Below, one piece after another: positions 45,391 to 53,973 of a stretch of 64,000 bases of DNA (positions are counted from its first letter, which is position 1; each line of letters opens with the position of its first letter). The notes below the pieces were generated by a model, which saw only the letters and a list, made by a program, of their open reading frames with translations, was not told where the DNA came from and did not search any database. The translations under genes were made by a program, and so were the position numbers. Source of the stretch: Chitinophagaceae bacterium (GTDB taxonomy: Bacteria; Bacteroidota; Bacteroidia; Chitinophagales; Chitinophagaceae); contig PMSV01000023.1 in NCBI GenBank assembly GCA_003168265.1, forward strand, positions 508,001-572,000. Reading direction: 5' to 3'.

Positions 45391-46287
45391 ATGCAAAAGA
45401 TTGTTTATACATTGGAAATGCTAAACCCCGTTAAAATGGAAGTGCAAAAAGTTGAGAACCTTTCCTATAAAGATTTCATGAACGAGTTCTATAAGCCCGG
45501 GTTGCCGGTGGTCTTTAAGGATGCATCGAAGGCCTGGAAAGCGAGAGATCTGTTTACTCCTGATTATTTCAGAAAAAATTACAGCGATAGAAAAACCGTC
45601 GTGAATGAAAAGGAATACACGATGGGTGAATTACTGGACATGATCGAGAACAGTTCAGAGTCCAACCCTGCTCCTTATCCGTGTAAGTTCGATATTCCTT
45701 CCAAAATTCCGGAATTGCTTCCGCTTATCAGGCCACTCGGCATGAACTATGCCGTTCCAAACTGGTTTCAGAGCAAGATGTTTCCTTCGGTTGTAATTGG
45801 AAACCAGACGGAATTATTTCTAGGTAGCCCGGGGGGAAAATTTCCTGTCGCCCATATCGACTATTTTCATACCAATGCCTGGGTGACCCAGCTTTATGGA
45901 GAAAAGAATTTCATTGTCTATCCAAGAGGACAGGATGAATTCATGTACCCCAAACCAAACAATCAATGGGAATCAGAAGTCAATATTTTCAATCCGGATT
46001 ATGAGAAGCATCCCAAATACCGGAATGCGACTCCGATCACCGTGACGATCAAACAGGGAGAGACGATCTTCGTGCCCTGGGGTATCTGGCATAGCGCTGA
46101 ATCTCTGACACCCAGCATTTCCGTGATATTTGACCAGATCAACGGCAGCAATTATGATGATTATGTGAATGATGTCTGGAATTATAAGAAAGACGGCAAC
46201 CGGATGAAGGCCCTTGCGGTTCTTGCCTATTGCCGTATGGCGAAATATTTCTGTAAGGTTGGGGATTTGTTCGGAAGCGTTCAATAA
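45391..46287 (+). CDS. Cupin_8/JmjC-type Fe(II)/2-oxoglutarate-dependent oxygenase-like protein (copy 1)
   Basis: The roughly 298-residue protein has a JmjC-like cupin core with the iron triad His-x-Asp in VAHIDYFHTNAW (H155, D157) and a distal His in WGIWHSAESL (H234), all present. The family includes hydroxylases of peptides, lipids and carrier-bound amino acids. It lies directly before the synthetase genes, so hydroxylation of a carrier-bound or released residue is plausible. The start is uncertain: AAGGAG at 45373-45378 supports ATG 45391 or the TTG at 45385, while the paralog's N-terminus would fit a start at 45436. The next gene is a paralog, 13 nt away. Confidence 0.82.
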   Translation: MQKIVYTLEMLNPVKMEVQKVENLSYKDFMNEFYKPGLPVVFKDASKAWKARDLFTPDYFRKNYSDRKTVVNEKEYTMGELLDMIENSSESNPAPYPCKFDIPSKIPELLPLIRPLGMNYAVPNWFQSKMFPSVVIGNQTELFLGSPGGKFPVAHIDYFHTNAWVTQLYGEKNFIVYPRGQDEFMYPKPNNQWESEVNIFNPDYEKHPKYRNATPITVTIKQGETIFVPWGIWHSAESLTPSISVIFDQINGSNYDDYVNDVWNYKKDGNRMKALAVLAYCRMAKYFCKVGDLFGSVQ

Positions 46288-46300
46288 TTAAATAATTTTT

Positions 46301-47140
46301 ATGCAGGTAGAAAGAGTCGATAATATCAGCTATGAGGAATTTATGGAGAGATTCTATAAACCGGGGATTCCCTGTGTTTTTAAGAGCGCTTCAAAAGTCT
46401 GGAAGGCAAATGGCCTTTTCAGTCCCAATTATTTCCGCGAAAATTTCGGGGGTAAGACCATCGTAAAGGAAGGAAGAACCTATACGATGAAGGAAGTGAT
46501 GGATCTGGTAGAGAACAGCACGGAGGAAAAACCTGCTCCCTATCCTTTTATATTTGATATTCCAACGGTTTTACCTGAAGTCATTCCACTGTTGAGCCCG
46601 CTGAACCTGGGCTATGCGAAACCGAACTGGCTGGAGAGCAAATGGTTTCAAAGAGGTTATTGGGGCAGCGCCACGGAGGTATTCGTAGGGGGACCCGGAG
46701 GAAGGTTTCCCTATGTTCACCTTGACTATTATCACCTCAATGCATGGATCAACCAACTTTACGGGGAGAAACGCTTTACTGTTTTCCCTAAAGGACAGGA
46801 GAAATTCCTTTACACGAGGCCGGATGATCCCTGGAGATCGGATATCAATATTTTTGAACCGGATTATGAAAAATTTCCTCTTTATAAGAACGCCACGCCA
46901 ATCCATTTTACTGTAGGAGCGGGAGAGACCCTGTTTATTCCTTTCGGGACCTGGCATACTGCCTATTCCCTGGGGCCCACGATCTCAGTCGCTTTCGATC
47001 AGCTAAACGCAAAGAATTTCAGCGCTTTTATGAAAGACGTATGGGCTTTTAAAATCCAGGAAGGAAGGGCCAGGGCTTTGGCTCTTTATGGTTATGCCTG
47101 GCTGGCAGGACAGAGCTGCAAACTGAGCCATAATTCATAA
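46301..47140 (+). CDS. Cupin_8/JmjC-type Fe(II)/2-oxoglutarate-dependent oxygenase-like protein (copy 2)
   Basis: The 279-residue paralog of the previous gene is roughly half identical by eye. The iron triad is complete: H140 and D142 in VHLDYYHLNAW, and H219 in FGTWHTAYSL. The shared blocks NAW-x-x-QLYGEK and the YENATPI/YKNATPI region mark a recent tandem duplication that kept activity in both. Distinct substrates or positions of hydroxylation are possible. It ends 269 nt before the hybrid synthetase. Confidence 0.82.
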   Translation: MQVERVDNISYEEFMERFYKPGIPCVFKSASKVWKANGLFSPNYFRENFGGKTIVKEGRTYTMKEVMDLVENSTEEKPAPYPFIFDIPTVLPEVIPLLSPLNLGYAKPNWLESKWFQRGYWGSATEVFVGGPGGRFPYVHLDYYHLNAWINQLYGEKRFTVFPKGQEKFLYTRPDDPWRSDINIFEPDYEKFPLYKNATPIHFTVGAGETLFIPFGTWHTAYSLGPTISVAFDQLNAKNFSAFMKDVWAFKIQEGRARALALYGYAWLAGQSCKLSHNS

Positions 47141-47344
47141 TTTTTTTTATTTAGCCGGATGCAGGTTTAATGATATTTTCATTTTTTTAATAGATTGAGT
47201 ATTAGCCATTCTGTAGATTTTAGGAGGGCGTTTAATCATATCCCTTTTATTAATAAGAATTTGCGCCCTTAGAATGTTAGAAAAATCTTGATCTTTTTGT
47301 CGGTTAAAATCGTTTATATACAATAATAAGCCTGCTTTTTGGGT

Positions 47345-47352
47345 TAAATTTG
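47345..47352 (+). promoter_or_regulatory. Possible -7 box for the megasynthase genes
   Basis: TAAATTTG fits TAnnTTTG exactly, 57 nt before the start at 47410. No -33 TTTG lies 19 nt upstream, so it may be a weak or activated promoter. The 269-nt gap (47141-47409) holds no other recognisable signal. Confidence 0.3.
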
Positions 47353-47409
47353 TGTTTGTTAATTAATTGTGAACGGACAGTTTGGATTATAGTATTCTTT
47401 TAGTGATGC

Positions 47410-50400
47410 ATGAGTCAGAACGATTATAAAAAAAGCCTATCCCTATTGGATCTTTTTGCGGATTCTGTTATGAGATTTGCGCAGGGAGAGGCTGTGTGGT
47501 GCAATGGCAAAAGCATCAGCTATGCTAAGCTTGATGAGTTGTCGGATGAGATTTGTCAGAGGGTGCTTGAGGTTTCAGAATCCAGCCAAATTTTCGGGAT
47601 CAGTACGAGCCGGTGTATTGAGGAGATTGCGGGATTGATCGGTATATTGAAGGCGGGAAAGGCTTATTTGCCTCTGGATATTGGGCTCCCGCGGGAGCGC
47701 GTGGCCCAGATTATTAAGGATTCGGGTATTGATGGATGCATAGTTAATGATCAAGAAGAAGAAGGATTATTTAAGAGCCTTGGAATAAGGGTGCTGGGGC
47801 GGGAAAGAAAAGACAAATCTGCAGGAAATAAGAAGTCAGTTCCCGGTAAACTGGCCTATGTTTTATATACTTCGGGTTCGACCGGAAAGCCCAAAGGAGT
47901 TTTAATGGGAGAGGCCGCGATGATCAACCTAATTCAATGGCAGCAGCGGCATTCATCGGCAGGAGCGGGAACGAGGACCCTGCAATTTGCACCTTTAAGT
48001 TTTGATGTTTCCTTCCAGGAAATATTTTCCACGCTTACGACAGGAGGAACGCTAGTGCTTATCGATGACGATACCAGGCTGGATCCGCAACGGTTATTAG
48101 GGTTCCTGCGGGAGCAGAAGGTCAGCAGAATATTTGTTCCGTTCGTGGCGCTTCAATATTTGACGGAGGCTGCTGCGGCCAGTGATAATGCGCCGGATAA
48201 TAATGTTCTGAACAATAATGCACCTGAGGGTCTCACCGAAATAATGACTGCAGGAGAGCAGCTAAAAATAACTTCACAGGTCAGGAAATTCTTCGACAGG
48301 CTTCCAAAATGTAAGCTCTATAATCAATACGGTCCCACTGAATGCCATGTGGTGTCAGAATCAGTACTGTCAGGAAATACCGGCCTTTGGCCGGACCTAC
48401 CGAGTATCGGAAAAGCGATAGACAATACAGAGCTTTTCATATTAGATGAAAATCTAAAACAAGTCAGTGAAGGAGAGACAGGAGAACTCTGCATAGCAGG
48501 AAAATGCCTGGCAGAAGGATACTTAAATCAACCATCACTCACAAGGGAAAAATTCATAGAATGGGAAGATCCAAAAAAACAAAGGATCAGGATCTATAGA
48601 ACAGGGGACCTGGCCAGGAAGGAAGCAAACGGAGAAGTAGAATTTCTAGGTAGAAAAGATGATCAGGTAAAAATAAGGGGATATAGGATCGAACCCGGTG
48701 AAATAGAGGTCCTGCTAAACAGACAGGAAGGAATACTGCAGGCAGTCGTAATAGCCAGGGAGGATATACCTGGACAAAAAAGACTAGTGGCTTACTTAGT
48801 CCCTTCAACAGAAAAAAAAGACATTAAAAAAATCCGTAAGGCCATAGAAAAGGAATTGCCTGATTATATGATGCCCTCGGCATTTATCTGGATGGACCAG
48901 TTGCCAAAGACCGGCAGCGGAAAAATAGACAAGAAATCATTACCCAAACCGGAGATCAAAAGACCCGAGCTGGGAACAGCTTATAAAGCGCCTGTTACAG
49001 AAAAAGAAAAAACAATAGCTAAAGTCTGGGCTGAACTCCTTCAAATCGATAGGGTCGGAGTAAAGGATAATTTCTTTGAATTAGGAGGGAACTCCCTGCT
49101 GGCACTCAGGACTGTTACTGAATTGAGAAATGCAAAAGGATTAGAATTGCCTGTAACAAAGATCTACCAGTTTCCAAGCGTGGAGGGAATTGCTGATTTT
49201 CTCGAAGGGAAAACAGAGATACGGCAAAAGGAGAAAAAGAACAGCAGGAACAGCGGCGAAGGCAATAATAGAGAGATAGCGGTGATCGGTATGGCGGGCC
49301 GCTTTCCGGGAGCTGAGAATATCCAGGCTTTCTGGAAAATGCTGGTAGAAGGAAGGGAAGGGATCAGGTTTTTCACAAAGGAAGAATTGAGCCCCTTTAT
49401 AGAAGAAGAAATTAAAAAAGACCCGGATTATGTGGCAGCGAGGGGAATTCTGGAAGGGACCGGAGAATTCGACGCTGCTTTCTTTCATATCAATCCCAAA
49501 ATGGCGGCCCTTATGGATCCACAACAGAGATTGTTCCTTCAAACAGCCTGGGAAGCCCTGGAATCGGCCGGGGTAGTGGCCCGTCGTTATGAGGGCCTGA
49601 TCGGAGTCTATGCCGGAACGGGAAATAATAGCTATTATATCAACAATGTTTTGCCGAATAAGGAGCTGACCCAGCAAGTGGGACCCTTTAATGTGATGGC
49701 GGCCAACGAAAAGGATTATGTGGCTTCCCGGACGGCCTATGAATTAAATCTTAAAGGCCCCGCCGTAAGTGTTTATTCGGCCTGTTCGACCTCCTTGCTT
49801 GCAATCGCGCAGGCAGCGGAGAGTTTAAGGGAGGGTCATTGCGATATAGCGCTAGCCGGCGGAGTTGCGGTCACCAGCCCGATCCATAGCGGTCATATTT
49901 TCCAGGAAGGTGCGATGCTGAGCCGTGACGGCCATTGCCGCTCTTTCGACGAGAAGGCATCAGGAACGGTCTTCAGCGATGGGGTGGGGATCGTCGTATT
50001 GAAGAGATTAGAAGATGCAAGACGAGATGAGGACCTGATCTATGCAGTGATCAAAGGCGCAGGAGTAAATAATGACGGCGGCGGAAAAGGAAGTTTTATG
50101 ACCCCGAGTGCGGAAGGGCAGGCGGCTGCGATCAGGATGGCCCAGGAAGACGGGGCAGTGGATCCTGCAACAGTTTCCTATATCGAAACACATGGAACGG
50201 CAACGCCTTTAGGAGACCCGATCGAGATCGAGGGTCTGAGTATCGCCTTCGGACAGCAGGTCCGCAAACAATATTGCGCAATCGGATCGGTTAAGAGTAA
50301 TATCGGTCACCTGACGGCTGCGGCAGGGGTTGCGGGTTTTATTAAAACGGTTCTCTCCCTCTATACCAAAAAGATACCTGCTTCCATTCATTTTCAAAAA

Positions 50401-53400
50401 CCTAATCCGAATATTGATTTCGCGAACAGCCCTTTTTTCGTGAATGACCGATTGAGGGATTGGGAGATGGACGGCAAGGCAGAAAGAAGAATTGCGGGTA
50501 TAAGCTCTTTCGGCGTGGGCGGGACAAATGTGCATTTGGTCGTGGAAGAGTTTGAGGTCGGATTAATTAATAGTGTTCCGTCCAGGAAACCTGCATTTTT
50601 ATTTAGATGGAGCGCGAAATCAGAATACAGTTTGAAGGAGATGGCGGGGAGGCTGGCGGATCATTTGGAAAATAATGAGGGTTTTAACCTGGCCGATATT
50701 GCTTATACCCTTCAAACTGGGAGGGAATCCTTTCCCTTTAGGAGGTTTGTGGTGGCTGCAGAAAGGGGGGAATTAATCCGGAAATTGAGGGCGGCATTGG
50801 TTTCCCCTTCTGAATCGGGGCAATTGAAGGAAATCGGGGACGAGATCGTTTTTTCTTTCCCGGGACAGGGATCGCAATACCTGAATATGGGCAAGCAGGT
50901 CTATCAGAATGAGCCGCTTTTCAGGGCGGCTGTGGATGAATGCGCGCTTTTGTTGGAGCCGGTGATGGGAGAAGATATCAGAGAGCGGATTTTTGCAATT
51001 GGTGAACAAGCTGCGGAAGAGATTGGGAATACCTATTATACCCAGCCGGCTTTATTTGTGATCGAATATGCGATAGCGAGACTTTGGATGAGCTGGGGGA
51101 TCAGGCCTATGGCTTTTATAGGTCATAGCATCGGGGAATTCGTGGCGGCTCATTTATCCGGGATATTCAGCCTGGAAGACGGGCTGAAATTGATCGCGAC
51201 CAGAGGCAGGTTGATGTCCGAACAACCGAGAGGGAGCATGTTGGCAGTGAGGGCGACTTTCGAAGAGATTGAGAAGTTCCTGAGCGGCGATCTATCGCTT
51301 GCGGTGGTGAATAGCCCGGGTTCCTGTGTTGTGGCTGGACCAACCAGTTCAGTCGAACTGCTTTCTCAGAAACTGAATGGGCTGAAGATTTCAAACCGGG
51401 TACTTGCGACGAGCCATGCTTTCCATTCCAAAATGATGGAACCGATCGTTGAGCCTTTTGAAGAGGTCGTCGCGGGCATTAAACTAAATATTCCGAGAAT
51501 TCCGATCGTTTCTACAGCAACGGGTGAATGGCTTAAGGATGAAGAAGCGATGAGCCCGGCCTATTGGGCCGGACATCTGAGGTCACCGGTATTGTTTGCC
51601 GCTGCGGTCAAAACTTTGGGTCAGGGTGGTAAGAAGATCGTGATAGAGTCGGGGCCGAAAAATGTAACAGCTTCCCTTATACGTCAACAGTCCGGTAATT
51701 ACTTAGCGGTGATTGCCAGCTTAGACATACAGGAGGGAATGAGCGAATATGATTCCATTCTGAGAGCCATGGGCCAACTCTGGTTACTGGGGATCGATAT
51801 AGATTGGGATAGGTATTATGAGAATGAGAGGAGGATTAGGGTGAACCTTCCAGGCTATGTTTTCGATAAGACCCTCTATTGGGTGGATCCTCCTGTATCA
51901 GGAGGCGTAATGCCGACTGTGACCGTTGAAAATAATTCAATTCAAACCAGTCAAATGAGAAGGGACGCCCTTATTGAAAAAATTAAAGGGGTGCTGGAGA
52001 ATGCTTCCGGCATCGATATGCAGGGAGCGAGTGAGGATATGAATTTTATTGAGATGGGTTTTGATTCTCTCCTGATCACCCAGGTGGCGCTGAACCTGAA
52101 AAAAGAATTCAGGGCTCCGGTGAGTTTCAGGCAACTGAACGAAGAATACAGTAACCTGAACAGACTTGCAGGTTATCTGGAACAGGTCTTGCCGAAGGAG
52201 GAAGATCCAAGACCGGTTTCCATTAAACAGCAACAGGCTATGACAGGAAATAATTCAACTGTGATTGGATTGATCTCTCAACAGATGCAATTACTTGCTC
52301 AACAGGTTGCTCTTTTGCAAGGCGAGGAACAGGCTTTGCCGGTAAAGAAGGCCGGGAACGCCGGTCTTAGTGCCGAGGAAATCGCGGAGTTGAAGAAACC
52401 TTTTGGGGCGACGGCAAAGATTGAACGACAGGATTTGCAACTTAGTGGGAAGCAGGAGGAGTTCATAGGGAATTTGATTCGGGAGTACGCCGCCAAGACC
52501 GCGGAGAGTAAGAAGTACAACCAGCAGAACAGGGCGACGATGGCGGACCCAAGGGTTGTAACGGGCTTCAGGCCAGGGACAAAGGAGATCGTTTATTCGA
52601 TCGTGGTTAATCGCTCCAAAGGGAGCCGCCTCTGGGACATCGACGGCAATGAGTACATCGACGCCCTGAATGGATTCGGGTCGAATTTTTATGGATACCA
52701 GCCGGATTTTATAACCAGGGCCATCCAAGAGCAGATCGAAAAGGGTTATGAGATCGGCCCCCAGCATGAACTTTCCGGACCGGTATGTAAGTTGATCTGT
52801 GAATTTACGGGGCAGGACAGGGCGGCGCTTTGCAATACGGGATCGGAAGCGGTGCTTGGTGCGATGCGGATTGCGCGGACGGTGACGGGCAGATCGACGA
52901 TCGTTGCCTTTTCGGGTTCCTATCACGGGATCTTGGACGAAGTGATCGTGAGGGGTACAAAAAATTTAAAATCATTTCCTGCGGCTCCGGGCATCACAGC
53001 GGAGGCAGTACAAAATATGCTGATCCTGGAATATGGGACAGAGGAGTCCCTCAGAATCATTAGTGAAAGAGCTGATGAAATCGCGGCAGTGCTGGTGGAA
53101 CCTGTTCAAAGCAGGAGACCGGAATTTCAGCCGGTCGAATTTTTGAAAGAGCTCAGGGAGATCACATTGAAATCAGGAACGGCACTGATATTTGACGAAG
53201 TGATCACGGGTTTCAGGATGCACCCGGCGGGCGCACAGGGTCTCTTTGGAATCAGGGCAGATATCGGCGCTTACGGAAAAGTGGTCGGCGCCGGGATATC
53301 CATTGGGGTTATTGCCGGCAAGAGCCTGTTCATGGATGCACTGGACGGAGGTTTCTGGCAATTTGGAGATGGTTCGGTCCCGGAATCGGGCGTCACTTAT

Positions 53401-53964
53401 TTTGCGGGGACTTTTGTGAGGCATCCGCTTGCCCTGGCGGCTTCAAAAGCTTCTCTGGATTATATGAAATCGAAGGGGCCTGCTCTGCAGGAGGGGGTCA
53501 ATGCGAAGGGGAAAAGGCTGGCGGACCGGTTAAATGGTTTTTGTGAGCGCCATGGACTACCCATTTTTTTGACTCAATTCGGGTCTTTGTGGAAGATAAA
53601 ATTTAAGGAAGAGATTCCTTTCAGCGAGTTGATTTTTGCACTGATGCGCCTGAAGGGGATTCATATATTGGATGGGTTTCCCTGTTTTATGACAGAGGCG
53701 CATAGCCCGGAAGAAGTAGATCGGATCGCGCAGTGTTTTGAGGATAGCGTAAGTGAGATGACGGAGGCTGGTTTTTTTGTAAAAAATGACTCAAAAAACG
53801 GATTGAACGGACATGCACTAACTTCGAAGAATGGGAAACATGTTAAAGATTTGATGGATGATCCTCCTATTGCGGGTGCAAGACTGGGTAAGGACCGGGA
53901 TGGCAATCCCGCCTGGTTTGTTGCGGATCCGAAAAGGCCGGGGAAATTTTTGCAGGTTAAATGA
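47410..53964 (+). CDS. Hybrid NRPS-PKS with aminotransferase: A-PCP-KS-AT-ACP-AMT
   Basis: This 2184-residue enzyme has the following domains. A (1-515): YTSGSTGKPKG, NQYGPTE, RTGDLARKE and the terminal catalytic lysine in SGKID; the code read by alignment is D-V-Q-F-M-A-Q-V-V, near the proline type. PCP (525-600): GGNSLL. KS (620-1045): C792, H928, H967. AT (1140-1440): S1240 in GHSIGE and a HAFH motif (H1336, H1339), predicting malonyl-CoA. ACP (1515-1590): S1553 in GFDSLL. GSA-type class III aminotransferase (1710-2120): K1957. No KR, DH or C domain is present. It would build a beta-amino acyl chain from the primed amino acid plus malonate. The C-terminal tail ends in a GARLG-to-GKFLQV linker-like motif. 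The Asn-rich stretch at about 258-272 in the A domain is unusual. The stop is a TGA in frame with the next gene. Confidence 0.93.
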   Translation: MSQNDYKKSLSLLDLFADSVMRFAQGEAVWCNGKSISYAKLDELSDEICQRVLEVSESSQIFGISTSRCIEEIAGLIGILKAGKAYLPLDIGLPRERVAQIIKDSGIDGCIVNDQEEEGLFKSLGIRVLGRERKDKSAGNKKSVPGKLAYVLYTSGSTGKPKGVLMGEAAMINLIQWQQRHSSAGAGTRTLQFAPLSFDVSFQEIFSTLTTGGTLVLIDDDTRLDPQRLLGFLREQKVSRIFVPFVALQYLTEAAAASDNAPDNNVLNNNAPEGLTEIMTAGEQLKITSQVRKFFDRLPKCKLYNQYGPTECHVVSESVLSGNTGLWPDLPSIGKAIDNTELFILDENLKQVSEGETGELCIAGKCLAEGYLNQPSLTREKFIEWEDPKKQRIRIYRTGDLARKEANGEVEFLGRKDDQVKIRGYRIEPGEIEVLLNRQEGILQAVVIAREDIPGQKRLVAYLVPSTEKKDIKKIRKAIEKELPDYMMPSAFIWMDQLPKTGSGKIDKKSLPKPEIKRPELGTAYKAPVTEKEKTIAKVWAELLQIDRVGVKDNFFELGGNSLLALRTVTELRNAKGLELPVTKIYQFPSVEGIADFLEGKTEIRQKEKKNSRNSGEGNNREIAVIGMAGRFPGAENIQAFWKMLVEGREGIRFFTKEELSPFIEEEIKKDPDYVAARGILEGTGEFDAAFFHINPKMAALMDPQQRLFLQTAWEALESAGVVARRYEGLIGVYAGTGNNSYYINNVLPNKELTQQVGPFNVMAANEKDYVASRTAYELNLKGPAVSVYSACSTSLLAIAQAAESLREGHCDIALAGGVAVTSPIHSGHIFQEGAMLSRDGHCRSFDEKASGTVFSDGVGIVVLKRLEDARRDEDLIYAVIKGAGVNNDGGGKGSFMTPSAEGQAAAIRMAQEDGAVDPATVSYIETHGTATPLGDPIEIEGLSIAFGQQVRKQYCAIGSVKSNIGHLTAAAGVAGFIKTVLSLYTKKIPASIHFQKPNPNIDFANSPFFVNDRLRDWEMDGKAERRIAGISSFGVGGTNVHLVVEEFEVGLINSVPSRKPAFLFRWSAKSEYSLKEMAGRLADHLENNEGFNLADIAYTLQTGRESFPFRRFVVAAERGELIRKLRAALVSPSESGQLKEIGDEIVFSFPGQGSQYLNMGKQVYQNEPLFRAAVDECALLLEPVMGEDIRERIFAIGEQAAEEIGNTYYTQPALFVIEYAIARLWMSWGIRPMAFIGHSIGEFVAAHLSGIFSLEDGLKLIATRGRLMSEQPRGSMLAVRATFEEIEKFLSGDLSLAVVNSPGSCVVAGPTSSVELLSQKLNGLKISNRVLATSHAFHSKMMEPIVEPFEEVVAGIKLNIPRIPIVSTATGEWLKDEEAMSPAYWAGHLRSPVLFAAAVKTLGQGGKKIVIESGPKNVTASLIRQQSGNYLAVIASLDIQEGMSEYDSILRAMGQLWLLGIDIDWDRYYENERRIRVNLPGYVFDKTLYWVDPPVSGGVMPTVTVENNSIQTSQMRRDALIEKIKGVLENASGIDMQGASEDMNFIEMGFDSLLITQVALNLKKEFRAPVSFRQLNEEYSNLNRLAGYLEQVLPKEEDPRPVSIKQQQAMTGNNSTVIGLISQQMQLLAQQVALLQGEEQALPVKKAGNAGLSAEEIAELKKPFGATAKIERQDLQLSGKQEEFIGNLIREYAAKTAESKKYNQQNRATMADPRVVTGFRPGTKEIVYSIVVNRSKGSRLWDIDGNEYIDALNGFGSNFYGYQPDFITRAIQEQIEKGYEIGPQHELSGPVCKLICEFTGQDRAALCNTGSEAVLGAMRIARTVTGRSTIVAFSGSYHGILDEVIVRGTKNLKSFPAAPGITAEAVQNMLILEYGTEESLRIISERADEIAAVLVEPVQSRRPEFQPVEFLKELREITLKSGTALIFDEVITGFRMHPAGAQGLFGIRADIGAYGKVVGAGISIGVIAGKSLFMDALDGGFWQFGDGSVPESGVTYFAGTFVRHPLALAASKASLDYMKSKGPALQEGVNAKGKRLADRLNGFCERHGLPIFLTQFGSLWKIKFKEEIPFSELIFALMRLKGIHILDGFPCFMTEAHSPEEVDRIAQCFEDSVSEMTEAGFFVKNDSKNGLNGHALTSKNGKHVKDLMDDPPIAGARLGKDRDGNPAWFVADPKRPGKFLQVK

Positions 53965-53973
53965 ATTTTTATT

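Noticed and set aside
52291-52926. Long open frame (211 codons) antisense to the hybrid synthetase
   Set aside because: It lies fully opposite a well-supported domain, is rich in Arg and Pro as expected of antisense frames, and matches no family.
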